64,000 bases of DNA from Buxus sempervirens (lineage: Eukaryota; Streptophyta; Magnoliopsida; Buxales; Buxaceae). Below the pieces are notes generated by a model that was given only the letters and a program-made list of their open reading frames with translations, ran no database searches and was not told the origin of the DNA. The first letter of the stretch is position 1. Every line of letters starts with the position of its first letter. Shown here one piece after another: positions 11,641 through 22,633 of this stretch. The translations under genes were made by a program, and so were the position numbers. The stretch is taken from the NCBI GenBank assembly GCA_947561395.2, contig OX387190.1:40288392-40352391 (forward strand), read 5' to 3'.

Positions 11641-13584
11641 TTATAATTCACGAATTAGCACAATAACTGTACTAAAGAGTACCATCCTGTTACGAGCTCT
11701 GATTTTGCTAATTTTTGGTCTTCGGATCCTGTGAGTTGACAGGAAAAGACGACCACTGCAATGGTTGCATATATTGCAGAAAGCCATGTGTAGAACTACT
11801 TTTTGCAGCTTTGGACAGTAATGCTCTTTCCTTTCATGGTATTAATCAGTACGGCGATGCCAAAACACCTGTTTTCATTTTTTTTCTTTTTATTAAAATG
11901 TTTGGTCCCAGGAATGCTTTTGTACTTGGGCCTTCTATCTCACATAAAAAGTACCGGTCCCTCCAGTTTTATAGTTTTTTGATAGTTTCTGGATAATCTA
12001 ATCTATGCCATCACCTTCATACCCAAGTTATATTTAAATCCACATCCCCTCACCCTTGTGTTCTATATTCTTATTTCGTGATGAAACAAACCTCTCTGGC
12101 AAAGATGAAGTCAAGATAACCAGTACTGCAAGACGCGGAAACATAAATGGCAGACTAAAGTTTCTCAAGTTTGATGATAATAAGGTATCCTATCAAAGAG
12201 AGAAGGTACGTAGCAAAGATCATTTGAATCACAAAGGATCAGAATTATGTTAAATTCTTGTGTGTAAGGGTACTTCTCTACGTCTTGAAAATAACTACAA
12301 ATGGGTGTTCAAACATCTAGTCTGATAAAATGTTCTGCAACAGAACTCTGTGAGAGTAAACAAGACAAAGAAGCAGTTAAGAGATCATGAAGTTTATCGC
12401 TGCGTTTAGTCTTAATTTAGATAGACGTGTAGGTGGGATAAAAAAGGCAGACTTAACTGTAGAATTTCCATCTACAGCGTTTCTGCTGTTGTTCATTACT
12501 TGATTTGTGAATATGTACCCGCATTACAGTGCTCCCATTTTGCAGGACTTTCACCCGGCCCCACCCCGAACCGACCACAAGTTCATCTGTTGAAAAAAAA
12601 TTTAATTCAGAAACAAATCTCAAATTAAATGACCACCACTACTTTTCCACACTGGCTCCAGTGAGGAAAAGTTATCTTCCATGTTCCAAGGCCATGAAAA
12701 TTACCTGCCAAAAGCTGGAGTAAATGACCCGTACTCCTTATTCCGGCCTTTCTGTGCTATTCTTTCTGTGTAAATGTATGTTTTATACATAAATAAGTAC
12801 ATATTATAATACACACACACACAGGATCTTATATGCACGCAAACCCATAATGGATGTCATATGAGTTTAGTTACAAATATCAGTTTTGGAAAAAAAAAAA
12901 TACATGAACATGCTGATAGGTCAATCCACAAGAAAAAATGAAAATAAACAGGGATACAAGCTGAATCAAAGCTTGAAAATTGGAAGGTACCTAAGAAAAA
13001 GGTCTTGAGGGTGATCTTGGAACTAGAATCAAAGTGTCCTAAGAAGTACCTCCCATGTTCTGAGGATGAGGTTGGCTCAAGAATTTGGTAGCAAACGGAA
13101 AACATATTTGGGTGGTACATCACTCTCACAGAAAGGAAGTGAATTCAATAGCCGAATCAATAAAGGCACCTTCTTCTGTTGAGGGTGACCTGGCTGTTGT
13201 TATGCACATGAAAGCCATGTTACTCTTGTCCCCAAGCCCTCTCGTAAAGACAACATGGTAAAGCTCTGTAAGATCACCACCACCACTTCCTAAAATGTAT
13301 AATACCACCTTGGAATCCATTAATAGCCCCTCCCGGGAGTACCCTTGTTCAGATTACCTTTGTCCTTGGCTAGAATGTTTTGACTCTTGAGTCGAGACCA
13401 GTTTACTAGGGAACGAAATCATAAGCACTAGAATATTTTATCAGGACACAACCATCAATTCCCTCCAGCTAAGTATGGATGGAGCAATAGCAATCAATCA
13501 GATGGGATGGATAATGTTGATATCAAGATATAAATAAGCAAGACTAATCATATTCGCGTGACCTGCATCGTTCAGGAACAGATA
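11050..13584. other. Intergenic, one unrecognised short ORF
   Basis: No confident gene. A (CT)n run occupies 11606-11636. A minus-strand open frame of 64 codons (13126-13320, ATG start, opening MDSKVVLYILGSGGGD) has coding-like composition. I recognise no family, and flanking frames do not extend it. It may be a gene relic. Confidence 0.4.
11606..11636. repeat. (CT)n microsatellite
   Basis: About 15 CT units, upstream of the SAUR50-like gene. Confidence 0.9.
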
Positions 13585-13592
13585 CATGGGAG

Positions 13593-14780
13593 TAGGGCTG
13601 CAACTTAATTGGGTCAGTTAAAACCGAAACCAAAGCAGTCCAACCTGACTTTAGGTCGGTTTGGTTTGGATTATATAGTCTTTGGGTAGGTTTTGGTTCT
13701 AAAAATAAAGAACCGAATTTGTTTGGTTCGGTTTTGGGTTGAAGGCTCAGGTTAACCGAACCAAACCGAATTTCCTAAGTGTAAAACCGAATCGAACCAA
13801 ACCGAAATATAATAATATATATAAAATATACAATAGATAAAGTTGTAATAATAAAATATAACTTATAAATTATAAGTTATAAAATAATGAATAAGATTAT
13901 TATTTTATAAATCTTTGTAGTTAATTATTAAATTGATTCAGGAGCTTAAAAGTGAGATAAAAAACAATTAACATATGACTTGGGATTCTAAGCTCTTTGC
14001 TCCATCTTATGTATGCATGTGAACTACTTAATGGTTTGGACCGCATGTAAATGATGATCCTTTAAATTTGTTATGTGTATTTGTTGTGTATTTGACTTAA
14101 ATTAAGTCAATATTATGATACGAGCCATACTGTACACTCAGCCCACTGTTTCGTTGGTCGAGCTCAGCAATGAGCTTGCTGGGGGGTTTGCAGGGCCCCC
14201 CTGCTCGAGGTTCGGGGCAGAGCCCCGAGAAACCGTATGAGGGGTATTTATGTAACTTAGGTGTCTCTTGTATAAAACCCAAGAGTTAGGGTTTCTAGTT
14301 ATTGTTGAGAGACTATATTGTATTTCTGCCAGGATAGGGTTGTGTGTTTTGTAACTCTATTTTTCATAGATTAAGGAAGGAACCCCATCATCTTTGGACG
14401 TAGACATCCTTGCCAAACCACGTAAATCTTGTCTATTGTTTATTCTACTTTCTATTTTGTTTTTTGTTGTTATTCGATTTCTAACAGTATTCTTTAAAAA
14501 AAATTTTTTTTTGGGCAAAAGTGGGAATTTATCTCTTGATAATAGGTTTTAAGTAAGGGAAAATGACCCAAACCTAACTGAGCCAAACCGAATTTTGCAA
14601 TTCAGTTCGGTTTGGGTTGGGTTACGGGTATTCTTTAAATAATTAGTTGGGTTTTTGGTTTGGGTATTTCGGTTCTGAGGTCTGTTCGGTTCGGTTCGGT
14701 TTTGTGCCGACCATCAGTAACCTTGATTTGGACTTGGGTTGTAGCCAACCTGAACCAAACTGCACTGAATTGCAGCCCTA
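13593..14780. mobile_element. hAT-like non-autonomous element with nested solo LTR
   Basis: The 1188-bp element has terminal inverted repeats TAGGGCTGCAA / TTGCAGCCCTA. It is flanked by a perfect 8-bp duplication CATGGGAG (13585-13592 and 14781-14788). Both ends are rich in GGTTCGGTTT/AACCGAACC motifs. The middle is AT-rich and is interrupted by a solo LTR (14082-14486). There is no transposase frame. Confidence 0.92.
14082..14486 (+). mobile_element. Solo LTR, Copia-like, nested in hAT element
   Basis: The 405-bp block begins TGTTGTG and ends TTCTAACA, with a perfect 5-bp duplication GTATT on each side (14077-14081 and 14487-14491). It holds a TATAAAA promoter motif near 14271 and a T-rich 3' end typical of Copia LTRs. 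No internal retrotransposon sequence remains, as expected after LTR-LTR recombination. Its position shows it arrived after the enclosing element. Confidence 0.85.
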
Positions 14781-14793
14781 CATGGGAGACAAA

Positions 14794-14797
<4 letters not shown>

Positions 14798-14840
<43 letters not shown>
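14798..14840. repeat. (AG)n microsatellite
   Basis: About 21 AG units, just outside the right target-site duplication of the hAT-like element. Confidence 0.95.
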
Positions 14841-14844
<4 letters not shown>

Positions 14845-16982
14845 GGCAATTAATAGGAGTACCTAATACGATTCATATCAGATAAGAGATCAATGTTATA
14901 AAAATTCTGTGGACGTACTTGTACCGTCAAGAGTAATGCTCCTTTCTCATGCTTATAAGTTTTTTTTTCTTTTGATAATGTTCTCATGCTTAAAAGTTTT
15001 CCAGAATTTGGTGTTCACAACTCATTAATCAAGTAAAACTGTAAAGTTATATATTTTTGGAACAAAAATGGTGACTAGCACCATTTATTTTCATGCTTCA
15101 AAAGAGTACATGCAATGTTAAGTTTATTGTTTTGGCATTTTAAATATGTTTTTAAAGTGCCATTTCACACAAAGAATTTAATGTTGAAGGAATTTGAGGC
15201 TGCTTGGTCTGTGGTACCATCCTAGACAGGAATAATAGTAGTTCTTAGCATTTTGGAGGCAGTGACTCACACCTGGACCCATTGTATTAAAATTCCACAA
15301 GAAAGAGGTACTAAAGACAGAAAATGAAAGATACAACACTGAAAAACTCAGTGCCCCATTCCAGTACCAAAAAGAAAATCCGGATGTGGAAGGACCACCA
15401 GTGGAGTACCTGAAGGATCCCATTGTTATATTGGCTTATACAGTATCCCTTGTATGGGAAACATTGATCCAAAGGTCATTTAATTTACACTGGAACATCC
15501 AACAACTATATATATGCTTTTGCGTAGCACCTCAAATGCAGACTCACATTTTACAGAGAAGATCCAAGGTCATAACAATGGAAACTCTCTAATACCTTAG
15601 TATCACATTTAATAACATAAAGTAATTGTATTAACAAAAATGTTATAATCATCTTCTTCATTTCCTAGCCTTCTCAAAAACCAAAAGAAGAAGACTCGCT
15701 ATTAAATTAAAATAACAGTAAGGTTACAACTTATATCTTCAAACACCGTTACAACCCTGGCCCTGGTATGTTGAGAAAAGTTCTAACATTCCCTTACTGT
15801 ACTCAGTGGGGCTTCACCCTCCACATGCCCCAAATCCCTCAGTTCAAACCAAAATACAAGAAATAAACCATCTCAGGAATGGGAGTTAAATATAAGCCGC
15901 CATCGAACAGGCTTCTTTAATGGAGAGATTTCATTAGGCCTAGTGTTAGCTTCTTCATTGGCAGAAATGCCTTGGGTCCTCAACTGCAATGGCAACTACT
16001 TCCCAATGCAAGAATATATTGTCCTATCCTCAACTTCAAAACCATATGTACTTTCCTGTTTTACGCTAGAACTACAGCTCCAACCAATGGCACTAAGAAG
16101 CAAGCATATCCTGTTTAATTTATTCACTCTCCCACTAACCATTTAAGATATCAGCACAATGTCATGCAATCAAATGCAGCTATACAAACTGATGCTCTTC
16201 AGCAAACTGATGGGAGATGCCTTCCCTGGGAAACTCTCTAGGGAAACTCTCTACAGATCTGACTACACAGGGAGACACATCTAATTTTGCAACATTGGAA
16301 TAGTCTTAGTGCAGGCGCAAAACAACTGACATGGGATGTTAAGACTCTTTTCCTTCCATTAATCAACTAATACATTAGCCTTTGCTGTTTGAAGCAAAAC
16401 CTTTTGGAATCTCCAAATATATCAATGCAAGAAGAAAACACCTAAAAAGACCAAAGGTTTGATTGGTGAAGTTGGTCATCCTTCATACTTAATTTCCAAG
16501 CATGACAATATGGGATTGTATCGATCACAGTGAAAATAAACTGTCCAAACACTAGACATGTCCACTTTTTTGACAGCTTGAAAATATCGATGTCAGCCCA
16601 TTCATAAGTTAATAAGATGAAGCCTACGAGCCATGATTTATAACGCTTGTACTGCAGAAGTAAAGACACTATTCATTATTTTGTATAAATTCAAATGATT
16701 TAAAATGCCTGGATCACAGAGTAACTAGCATACTGATTACCATTGGATCAGTCTTAAGCTTATAGATCTCTGAGGGAATTAAAGTTAATCTTGCCAGCAA
16801 TAAATTGGAATAGGATTGCATTTCTTTCATGATTGACGTTTAAGTTTCTATTATACATGATGCTCTGTTATGCAGTGTGAAAAACCAATCTGCACATCAC
16901 AATCTATAGAATTAAGGATTAGTCTACTGTTTAAAAATTAAAGAAAATCAAAGCACTATTTTGTACAAAAGTTCACCTCAGC
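14841..16982. other. Intergenic, PPR 3' flank
   Basis: No gene supported. The segment 16790-16920, just 3' of the PPR gene, recurs at 21275-21390 and marks the left end of the duplicated PPR-SAUR unit. Confidence 0.5.
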
Positions 16983-18449
16983 TTATTTTGTGACCTCAAT
17001 CCAACTACAACCAACATCTTTCTTCAAACCTTTCTCCCTCATCAACACTCTCAATTTCCAGATGTCATCCCACATGCCAAAACTAGCATACAAGTTTGAT
17101 AACAAAACATAAATCCCAACATTATAAGGGTCCAATACAAGTGCCTTTTTAGCAGCCAACTTACCCAGCTCCAAATTCCTACATTCACTGCAAGCACTAA
17201 GTAAAGCCCCCCACAAGGTAACACTATGACTGATATTGGCACTGCCAGTGCTCCCTTTACAGGGTATCTCACTAACCAACTTCCATGCCTTCTCCAATTC
17301 TCCTGCTCGACAAAGCAAATCAACCACACAACTGTAATGCTCTGGACAAGGCTCTAACCCAAAATCATGAACCATGCTTTCAAAGAACTCAAGCCCAAGG
17401 CTCACGTAGCCAGTGTGACCACATGCTGAGATAACTGCCAAAAATGCCACTCCATCAGGTCTAACCCCTTCCATTAACATCTCTTTGTACAGCCTAATAA
17501 CTTCTTCAAATTGCCCATTTCTAGCATAAGCACCAAGCATTGAAGTCCACAAAACAACATCTTTATTTCTTTCCCCTACTTGTCCAAATCCGACCAAATT
17601 GAACACATGCCAAGCTTTCTCTAAATGACCACATTTACCATACATTTCAACCAACGAACTCTGCAAAAATATGTCACCTCTCACATCAGGTACCATGCGG
17701 ATAGCATTGGCATGCACCTGCTTGCCTAGTTCAAAAGCTGATATCCCAGCACATATACTTACCAATGTTGATGAAGTGAACTGATCAAAACACAAGCATA
17801 ACACGTGCATCCTGCGAACCAATTCAAGTCCCTCATCCCACATCTCAGCCTCTGCATAACCTGATAAAAGAGCATTTGCACACACAGTGTTCTTAATCGG
17901 AATTTCATCAAACACTTTGGATGCATCATCTAACACCAATGATTTTGCATACAAATCAACCAGTGCACTTCCCACATAAACACTTGATAACCAACCCAAT
18001 TTCACCGATTGGGCATGCATCTGTTTACCGAATAAGGCATTTCTCATGGAAGACGAAGCGGTCAATGAGCTACAGAAAGTGTAAGTGTCTAAAGGTACAC
18101 CGGTAAAGTGCATATAAGAGAAAGTACGGAGAGCAAGATGCGGGAAGCCATGTTGAGAGAAATGAGAGACAAAAGCATTAAAGGGTAAAGGGTTACCTGG
18201 ATTGAAGAAGCTGAAGAACTTGGTCAGGGTCTGAAAGCTGTTGGTGTGGATGCATGTGGCGTAGGATAAAATGAGCCTGATGTGAATGTCGAGTAAGCTG
18301 GGATATAGCCCTAATCTAAATAGGTGAGCATGGAGAGTCTTGGTGGCTTTGAGATTTTTGGTTCCCGAACAGTACGCGAAGAGACTGGAGAGGGACTTGA
18401 AGGTTTGTGAAAACTGCGAGTGGCGTTGGTGTGCCTGTTGGGTGGACAT
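16983..18449 (-). CDS. Pentatricopeptide repeat protein, PLS class with E motif
   Basis: Intronless, 488 residues, ATG at 18447-18449 and TAA at 16983-16985. Tandem PPR motifs fill residues from about 40 to 400, for example VYVGSALVDLYAKSLVLDDA, DVVLWTSMLGAYARNGQFEE and PDGVAFLAVISACGHTG. The end carries E-type motifs (VGIYVLLSNLYASFGMWDD, then GLKKDVGCSWIE). There is no DYW domain. PLS-class PPRs bind organelle RNA in a base-specific way and usually direct C-to-U editing. E-only members rely on a DYW partner (family knowledge). The Ser/Gln-rich N-terminus could be an organelle presequence, but it is short. It is the only intact copy; a relic lies at 21275-21570. Confidence 0.88.
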   Translation of the reverse strand: MSTQQAHQRHSQFSQTFKSLSSLFAYCSGTKNLKATKTLHAHLFRLGLYPSLLDIHIRLILSYATCIHTNSFQTLTKFFSFFNPGNPLPFNAFVSHFSQHGFPHLALRTFSYMHFTGVPLDTYTFCSSLTASSSMRNALFGKQMHAQSVKLGWLSSVYVGSALVDLYAKSLVLDDASKVFDEIPIKNTVCANALLSGYAEAEMWDEGLELVRRMHVLCLCFDQFTSSTLVSICAGISAFELGKQVHANAIRMVPDVRGDIFLQSSLVEMYGKCGHLEKAWHVFNLVGFGQVGERNKDVVLWTSMLGAYARNGQFEEVIRLYKEMLMEGVRPDGVAFLAVISACGHTGYVSLGLEFFESMVHDFGLEPCPEHYSCVVDLLCRAGELEKAWKLVSEIPCKGSTGSANISHSVTLWGALLSACSECRNLELGKLAAKKALVLDPYNVGIYVLLSNLYASFGMWDDIWKLRVLMREKGLKKDVGCSWIEVTK

Positions 18450-18898
18450 GAACGGAATTTACTGATGATGTCTGTGCATCTGTTAACCACCGCGTCGTAA
18501 TAGTCGCCGTGAAAGGGCAATTATGTCACTGTATAAAATTTGTTCCATTTGACCGTGAGAAGCCCTGCTTGACTTCGTTTGAAATCGTCTGCCGCTCTTC
18601 TCGTCTCCTGCGGCAGCCCTGCCGCATGCTGTCACGTTCAGCATCCGGGCTGAGTCGGCTGACTTTTTTCATCAAAATAAATGATATTTCTTTGTGAAAA
18701 ATCACAATGAGAGGGAAAAGAATTCCATGAAAAATAGGACCAAAAAAATTAGGAAGCCAAGAACTTCTGTTTCGTGTTTTCAACCGTCAAAACTTCTTTA
18801 CATTAAAAAATTGGAAAAAAAAAACTGAAGACAATTTACAAAGGAATTGCCTATAGATCAACCCGGTTCCTATATCCTATTAGGTTTCTTCTTCTTTG
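18450..18898. other. PPR 5' flank and degenerate fold-back relic
   Basis: Holds the PPR leader and a GAAATCGTCTGCCGCTC... stretch (about 18580-18660). That stretch resembles a decayed copy of the fold-back element family seen at 21841 and 56546. The remainder is the 3' flank of the minus-strand SAUR. Confidence 0.45.
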
Positions 18899-19180
18899 TC
18901 ATGAATCATTCAAACGACAAGTGAGATCAATGAACGCATCATCTGTGCATGGAATTGTGAGACCACCCATTGGATGATCGAACCCGAATTCTTCCTCGAC
19001 CCGACTGAGCAAGTCCCGGAATAAAGGATGGTTCAAATATGATATAGGAACCACGAATCGTTTCATTTGGGTCTCTCCCACATAAAAAGCGAGGTGGCCT
19101 TTGGGTACGCTTGGAGCTGCCGGCGTCAGCATATCCCGTTGGAGCATTTGCTTAGCAATTCCAGGTAGTCGGATACCCAT
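18899..19180 (-). CDS. SAUR family protein, unit A, minus strand
   Basis: Intronless, 93 residues. I take the ATG at 19178-19180 ([16 protein letters not shown]) because MGIRLPGI or MAIRLPGI is the normal start of SAUR20-24/ARG7-type proteins. The longer open frame upstream lies in the 5' leader. The core is intact: [47 protein letters not shown] and [10 protein letters not shown]. It is divergent from the plus-strand SAUR at 20144, with about 960 bp between the two ATGs. This is the intact homologue of the broken copy at 22634 and the start-less copy at 26831. Confidence 0.92.
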   Translation of the reverse strand: MGIRLPGIAKQMLQRDMLTPAAPSVPKGHLAFYVGETQMKRFVVPISYLNHPLFRDLLSRVEEEFGFDHPMGGLTIPCTDDAFIDLTCRLNDS

Positions 19181-19315
19181 TATTAATTCCAAAGAACTAT
19201 TATATCCTTCGAAGAAAATGAGAAATTGATCAAAAAAGGGTATGCGAAATTTGGGAAATCTCGTAAATAGAGGAGGTGAGGTACTTTGGAGTGATTGGCT
19301 ATCCTTGTCTTTTGG

Positions 19316-19323
19316 TATATATA
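19316..19323 (-). promoter_or_regulatory. TATA box of minus-strand SAUR, unit A
   Basis: TATATATA about 136 bp upstream of the ATG. The same motif sits in the same place in units B and C. Confidence 0.55.
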
Positions 19324-19951
19324 GAGAAAGAGAGCAAGTGGATACATGGCCAATATTTTGAAATGGAGTGAGCAGCGAAGAAACATTTGCAGTGGGGATG
19401 GTTGAGAAACATAGCTCATGAGGGATCACATGGTTTTGTCTCCATGATTGTACTAACATTTAAAGGAAGATCAAGTTATCTGCCATGGCAGTTCATGGCC
19501 TACAACCTTGCAGAACAATAATCAATATTCAATAATTCAAGAGAGACCAATCCGAATCCCCACCAGCCACCCATTTGTTATGCATTATCCATCCATTGAG
19601 ATGATATTTTTTGACAATTAAGAACAAAGCATGAAACTCAATACCGATCCGGAATACAAAGTTTATCAAGCATTCATGAACTGGGATCATTTTGTGGAGT
19701 AGTTAGGGTACATCAAACGCTCGAAGGGGCCCTATCAAAGTAGTCGGTTCATTGATCTAAACGACTTTTTCAAGTTTATACCCGTTTCAGACATTAAGGG
19801 GTCCATTCACTCAACATGTTTCTGAGTATTTTTCCTGTTGACAAGAGAGAGCATTCATGACGTTCAATTTTTCTGCTCTGGAGGGACTTGGAAATGGTCT
19901 AACAAAAATATAAAATGTGACCGCCACTTGCAAATTGTTGACGTTGTGTTG

Positions 19952-19989
19952 GAGACACAACCATTTGATTCCTCACTGTTCAATGTCTC
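19952..19989 (+). promoter_or_regulatory. Inverted AuxRE-like pair upstream of plus-strand SAUR, unit A
   Basis: GAGACA at 19952-19957 and TGTCTC at 19984-19989 are the two orientations of the canonical auxin response element. They lie 22-60 bp upstream of the TATA box. ARF dimers favour closer inverted spacing, so function is inferred only. Both motifs are kept in unit B (24220-24225 and 24252-24257). Confidence 0.45.
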
Positions 19990-20010
19990 TCAACTAGTGC
20001 TTTCCTTCCC

Positions 20011-20018
20011 TATATATA
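20011..20018 (+). promoter_or_regulatory. TATA box of plus-strand SAUR, unit A
   Basis: TATATATA 126 bp before the ATG, conserved in unit B near 24279-24286. Confidence 0.6.
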
Positions 20019-20143
20019 CACAAGCAGATGCCAAGAAAAGAAAACATCTCATTTCTCTAGGTTTTCACATATTACACGTATAGCTTTAAGACTTTTCTTT
20101 GTTCGTCTATCAATCCTTTCGAGAGAATCAGACTATAGAAGTC

Positions 20144-20428
20144 ATGGCCATTCGACTGCCGGGAATCATTCGACGGGCATTTCTAGCAGCAAACCAATTG
20201 AATATGGGAGCAAAGGACGTCCCCAAGGGCCACTTAACAGTTTACGTGGGAGAGAACCAGAAGAAGCGGTTTGTTGTTCCAATAGAGTACCTGAACCATT
20301 CTTGGTTCCAAGACCTGCTACGTCAGGCTGAGGAGGAATTCGGATTCAGTCATCCAATGGGCGGCCTTACCATTCCATGCACCGAAGACGCATTCATTTG
20401 TCTCACTTCTCATTCAACTACTTCATGA
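20144..20428 (+). CDS. SAUR family protein, unit A, plus strand
   Basis: Intronless, 94 residues from ATG 20144 ([20 protein letters not shown]) to TGA 20426-20428. The SAUR core is complete: [57 protein letters not shown]. It differs from unit B (24412) by three synonymous changes that I could count (CTA/CTG, GCA/GCT, GGC/GGT), so the proteins are identical. An auxin-responsive, growth-promoting role is known for this clade. The upstream AuxRE-like pair and TATA box fit an inducible promoter. Confidence 0.94.
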   Translation: MAIRLPGIIRRAFLAANQLNMGAKDVPKGHLTVYVGENQKKRFVVPIEYLNHSWFQDLLRQAEEEFGFSHPMGGLTIPCTEDAFICLTSHSTTS

Positions 20429-20701
20429 TAGATCTATGAAGAGCAAAGAAGATCAGCAAGATGATTAACCAAGAATTCCATTCAAATTAACTTTCCATCC
20501 ACTCTCTCCAATTTTGTGGATTGTTGAATTGTCAATCCAATTAATGTACATATTTTTCTACATGGGGTCAGAAAAAAATGTCTCCTGTAGTGCCAAAACA
20601 TTATGTATGATACATGTCTGAAATCATATTCTAATTTTCAAATTCGAGGTTTATCATAATCCGTTAATTTTTATCATTTTTTTTTCTTTTTGGAGCTTTT
20701 G

Positions 20702-20955
20702 TGTTGGAATTTATTCCACATTGGGAATTCACCATTGTTTCACCCATCATATAAAAGGTGGATTTCCCTCACCTTAATATCTAGGTTTTAAGGTTGAGGC
20801 CCCTCCTCTTATGTGTTGTTGGGCTTTCAACATGGTATCGAAGCTTAACCATGTCCACGATGTGCTGTCCAGTGTGAGGGCGATGGACTTCCTTCACCCT
20901 AATGCCTAAGTTTTATGGTTGGGGCCCCTCCTCTTATATGTTGTTGGGCTTTCAA
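20702..20955 (+). mobile_element. Degenerate TRIM-like retroelement
   Basis: A 131-bp LTR-like block (20702-20832) begins TGTTGGAA and ends CTTTCAACA. TGGTATCGAAGC follows at once, a 10-of-12 match to the plant initiator-tRNA-Met primer site TGGTATCAGAGC. After a short interior, a second partial LTR copy (about 20881-20955) repeats the CACC..AATGCCTAAGTTTTATGG to GGGCTTTCAA part. The corresponding place in unit B (near 24960) lacks all of this. Confidence 0.65.
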
Positions 20956-21274
20956 TTTGCACGCAAAGTGTCTACTTCCCGAGATGGGAGATGGGATTTC
21001 GATTATCTGGTCAGAAGGGCACCACATTTTAAGTTTATAACCACTCAATATCTGTCACACACATGCCTATTCGCTACATATATAAGAGGTTTTCCAATGC
21101 AGGCTGCCCCTTTTTTTGGTTGTACAATTGCATCTAAGATGACAAATTAACAAATATATATCATCACTTCATAATCCCTGTGCAAACATTTAGCCCAATA
21201 GCCCTCCATAAATGGCACATATGAGACTCTTTGTATATATCTAGACCTTTTTTTTTTTGAGATGATGATGTTGC

Positions 21275-21570
21275 AATGCACAATATGGTTGATCTTGCCA
21301 CCAAAAAATTGAAATAATACTGCATTGCTTTCATAATTAACATTTAAGTTTCTATTATGCAGTGTGAAAACTGCACATGACAGTCCATATAACCAAGGAT
21401 AGTCATGGTGGCTTTGAAATTTTGGTTCCAGAACAGCATGTGAGGAGACGGGAGAGGGACTTGAAGGTTTGTGAAAACTGTGAGTGGCATTGGTGTGCTT
21501 GTTGCGTGGACATGAACGAAATTTACTAATGAGGTCTGTGCATTTGATAACCGCTGTGTCGTAATAGGGT
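21275..21570 (-). pseudogene. PPR gene relic, unit B, interior deleted
   Basis: Sequence 21275-21398 matches the 3' flank of the intact PPR gene (16790-16920). Immediately after it, 21400-21570 matches the PPR 5' end and leader (18336-18500). The preserved start codon at 21511-21513 gives MSTQQAHQ...SQTFKSLS, about 36 codons, then a stop. About 1.4 kb of coding sequence is missing in one step, so the gene is dead. Confidence 0.85.
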
Positions 21571-21840
21571 TGAAATCGTGTGCTGCAGCTTAGGAAAAAT
21601 GTGAAATGTAGCTGCCATTTGGCAGCATCTAACGTAGTTGCAGGGTCTGCTGCACCTAAGCAGCAGCAGAGGATTTCATCCTGTCATGATATATAGTCGT
21701 CGTCAAAGGGCAATTATGTCACTGTATAAAATTTGTTCAATTTGACCATTATGAAGCTCGCGTGACTTCGTTTGAAATCGGCTGCTGCTTTCCTCCCACT
21801 GCATCCCTGCCGCGGCCATAGATGCTGTTTCTTGCTGGCT

Positions 21841-22051
21841 GAAATCGTCTACCGCTGGGTCTGTGCTGCAAACCCAGCAGCCTCCGTGAGATGTTGCCAC
21901 GTGCAGCATCTCACAGCTACTGTGTTTTCACATTTTCCAATGTGAAAACACCTTTTTCATTTTAAAATATAGTGGTCGTGAGATGCTGCACGTGGCAGCA
22001 TCTCACGGAGGCTACTAGGTCTACAGCACAGACCCAATGATAGACGATTTC
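21841..22051. mobile_element. Fold-back MITE with internal G-box palindromes
   Basis: Arms 21841-21914 and 21977-22051 are inverted copies, each starting GAAATCGTCTA. Each arm holds its own 29-bp near-palindrome (21886-21914 and 21978-22006), GTGAGATG..GCAGCATCTCAC, centred on a CACGTG core. No target-site duplication could be fixed. Related sequence lies at 18580, 21552-21660 and 56546-56584. Confidence 0.7.
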
Positions 22052-22633
22052 TTTATCAAAAAAACACCTACAGACCAAAAACATTTTTGAGAAAGAGAGG
22101 CTTACATATATAATCTGTTCAGATGGATGGTAAGATAGAATAAATTACAAAGGGGTTTTCATCATCCCTTAACGTTGGAATCATCTCAAATGCTTGATAA
22201 CTGTCCGAAGAATTTATCATCAATTATATCATTCAATATTAAAAAATAAAGATTATGAAATGTGTTTCATTTTTCCCTTAATTTCCCCTCCTCTATAAAG
22301 AAAGCTTAGGTAACAACAAAACTAATTAACAAATGAGCTTGGGAAATGGTAAGACCGGTTTCATGTGTTGGCCAAGGATTGCATATATATATTGCCATGA
22401 CCATGAGAGGGAAAAGAATTCCATGAAAAACAGGATCAAAAAATTAGTAAAGCAATAACTTCCGTTTCGTGTTTCCAACCGTCAAAACTTCTTTACATTA
22501 AAAAAATGGAAAAAAATTGAAGATAATTTACAGGGAATTGCCTATAGATCAACCTAGTTGTCAAAATTATCGAAGAGAACATTAGGAGTTCATCCCTTCT
22601 AGGGCTCCCATAATTTGATTTCTTCTTTCTTTA

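Noticed and set aside
12857..13129. 90-codon minus-strand frame
   Set aside because: No recognised motif, composition like surrounding non-coding DNA.
13126..13320. Possible small gene on the minus strand
   Set aside because: 64 codons with an ATG, but no family recognised, no flanking exons and no promoter evidence.
18899..19459. A 186-codon frame as the unit A SAUR
   Set aside because: The N-terminal extension is promoter and leader. The conserved start MGIRLPGI is at 19180 and the TATA box lies inside the extension.
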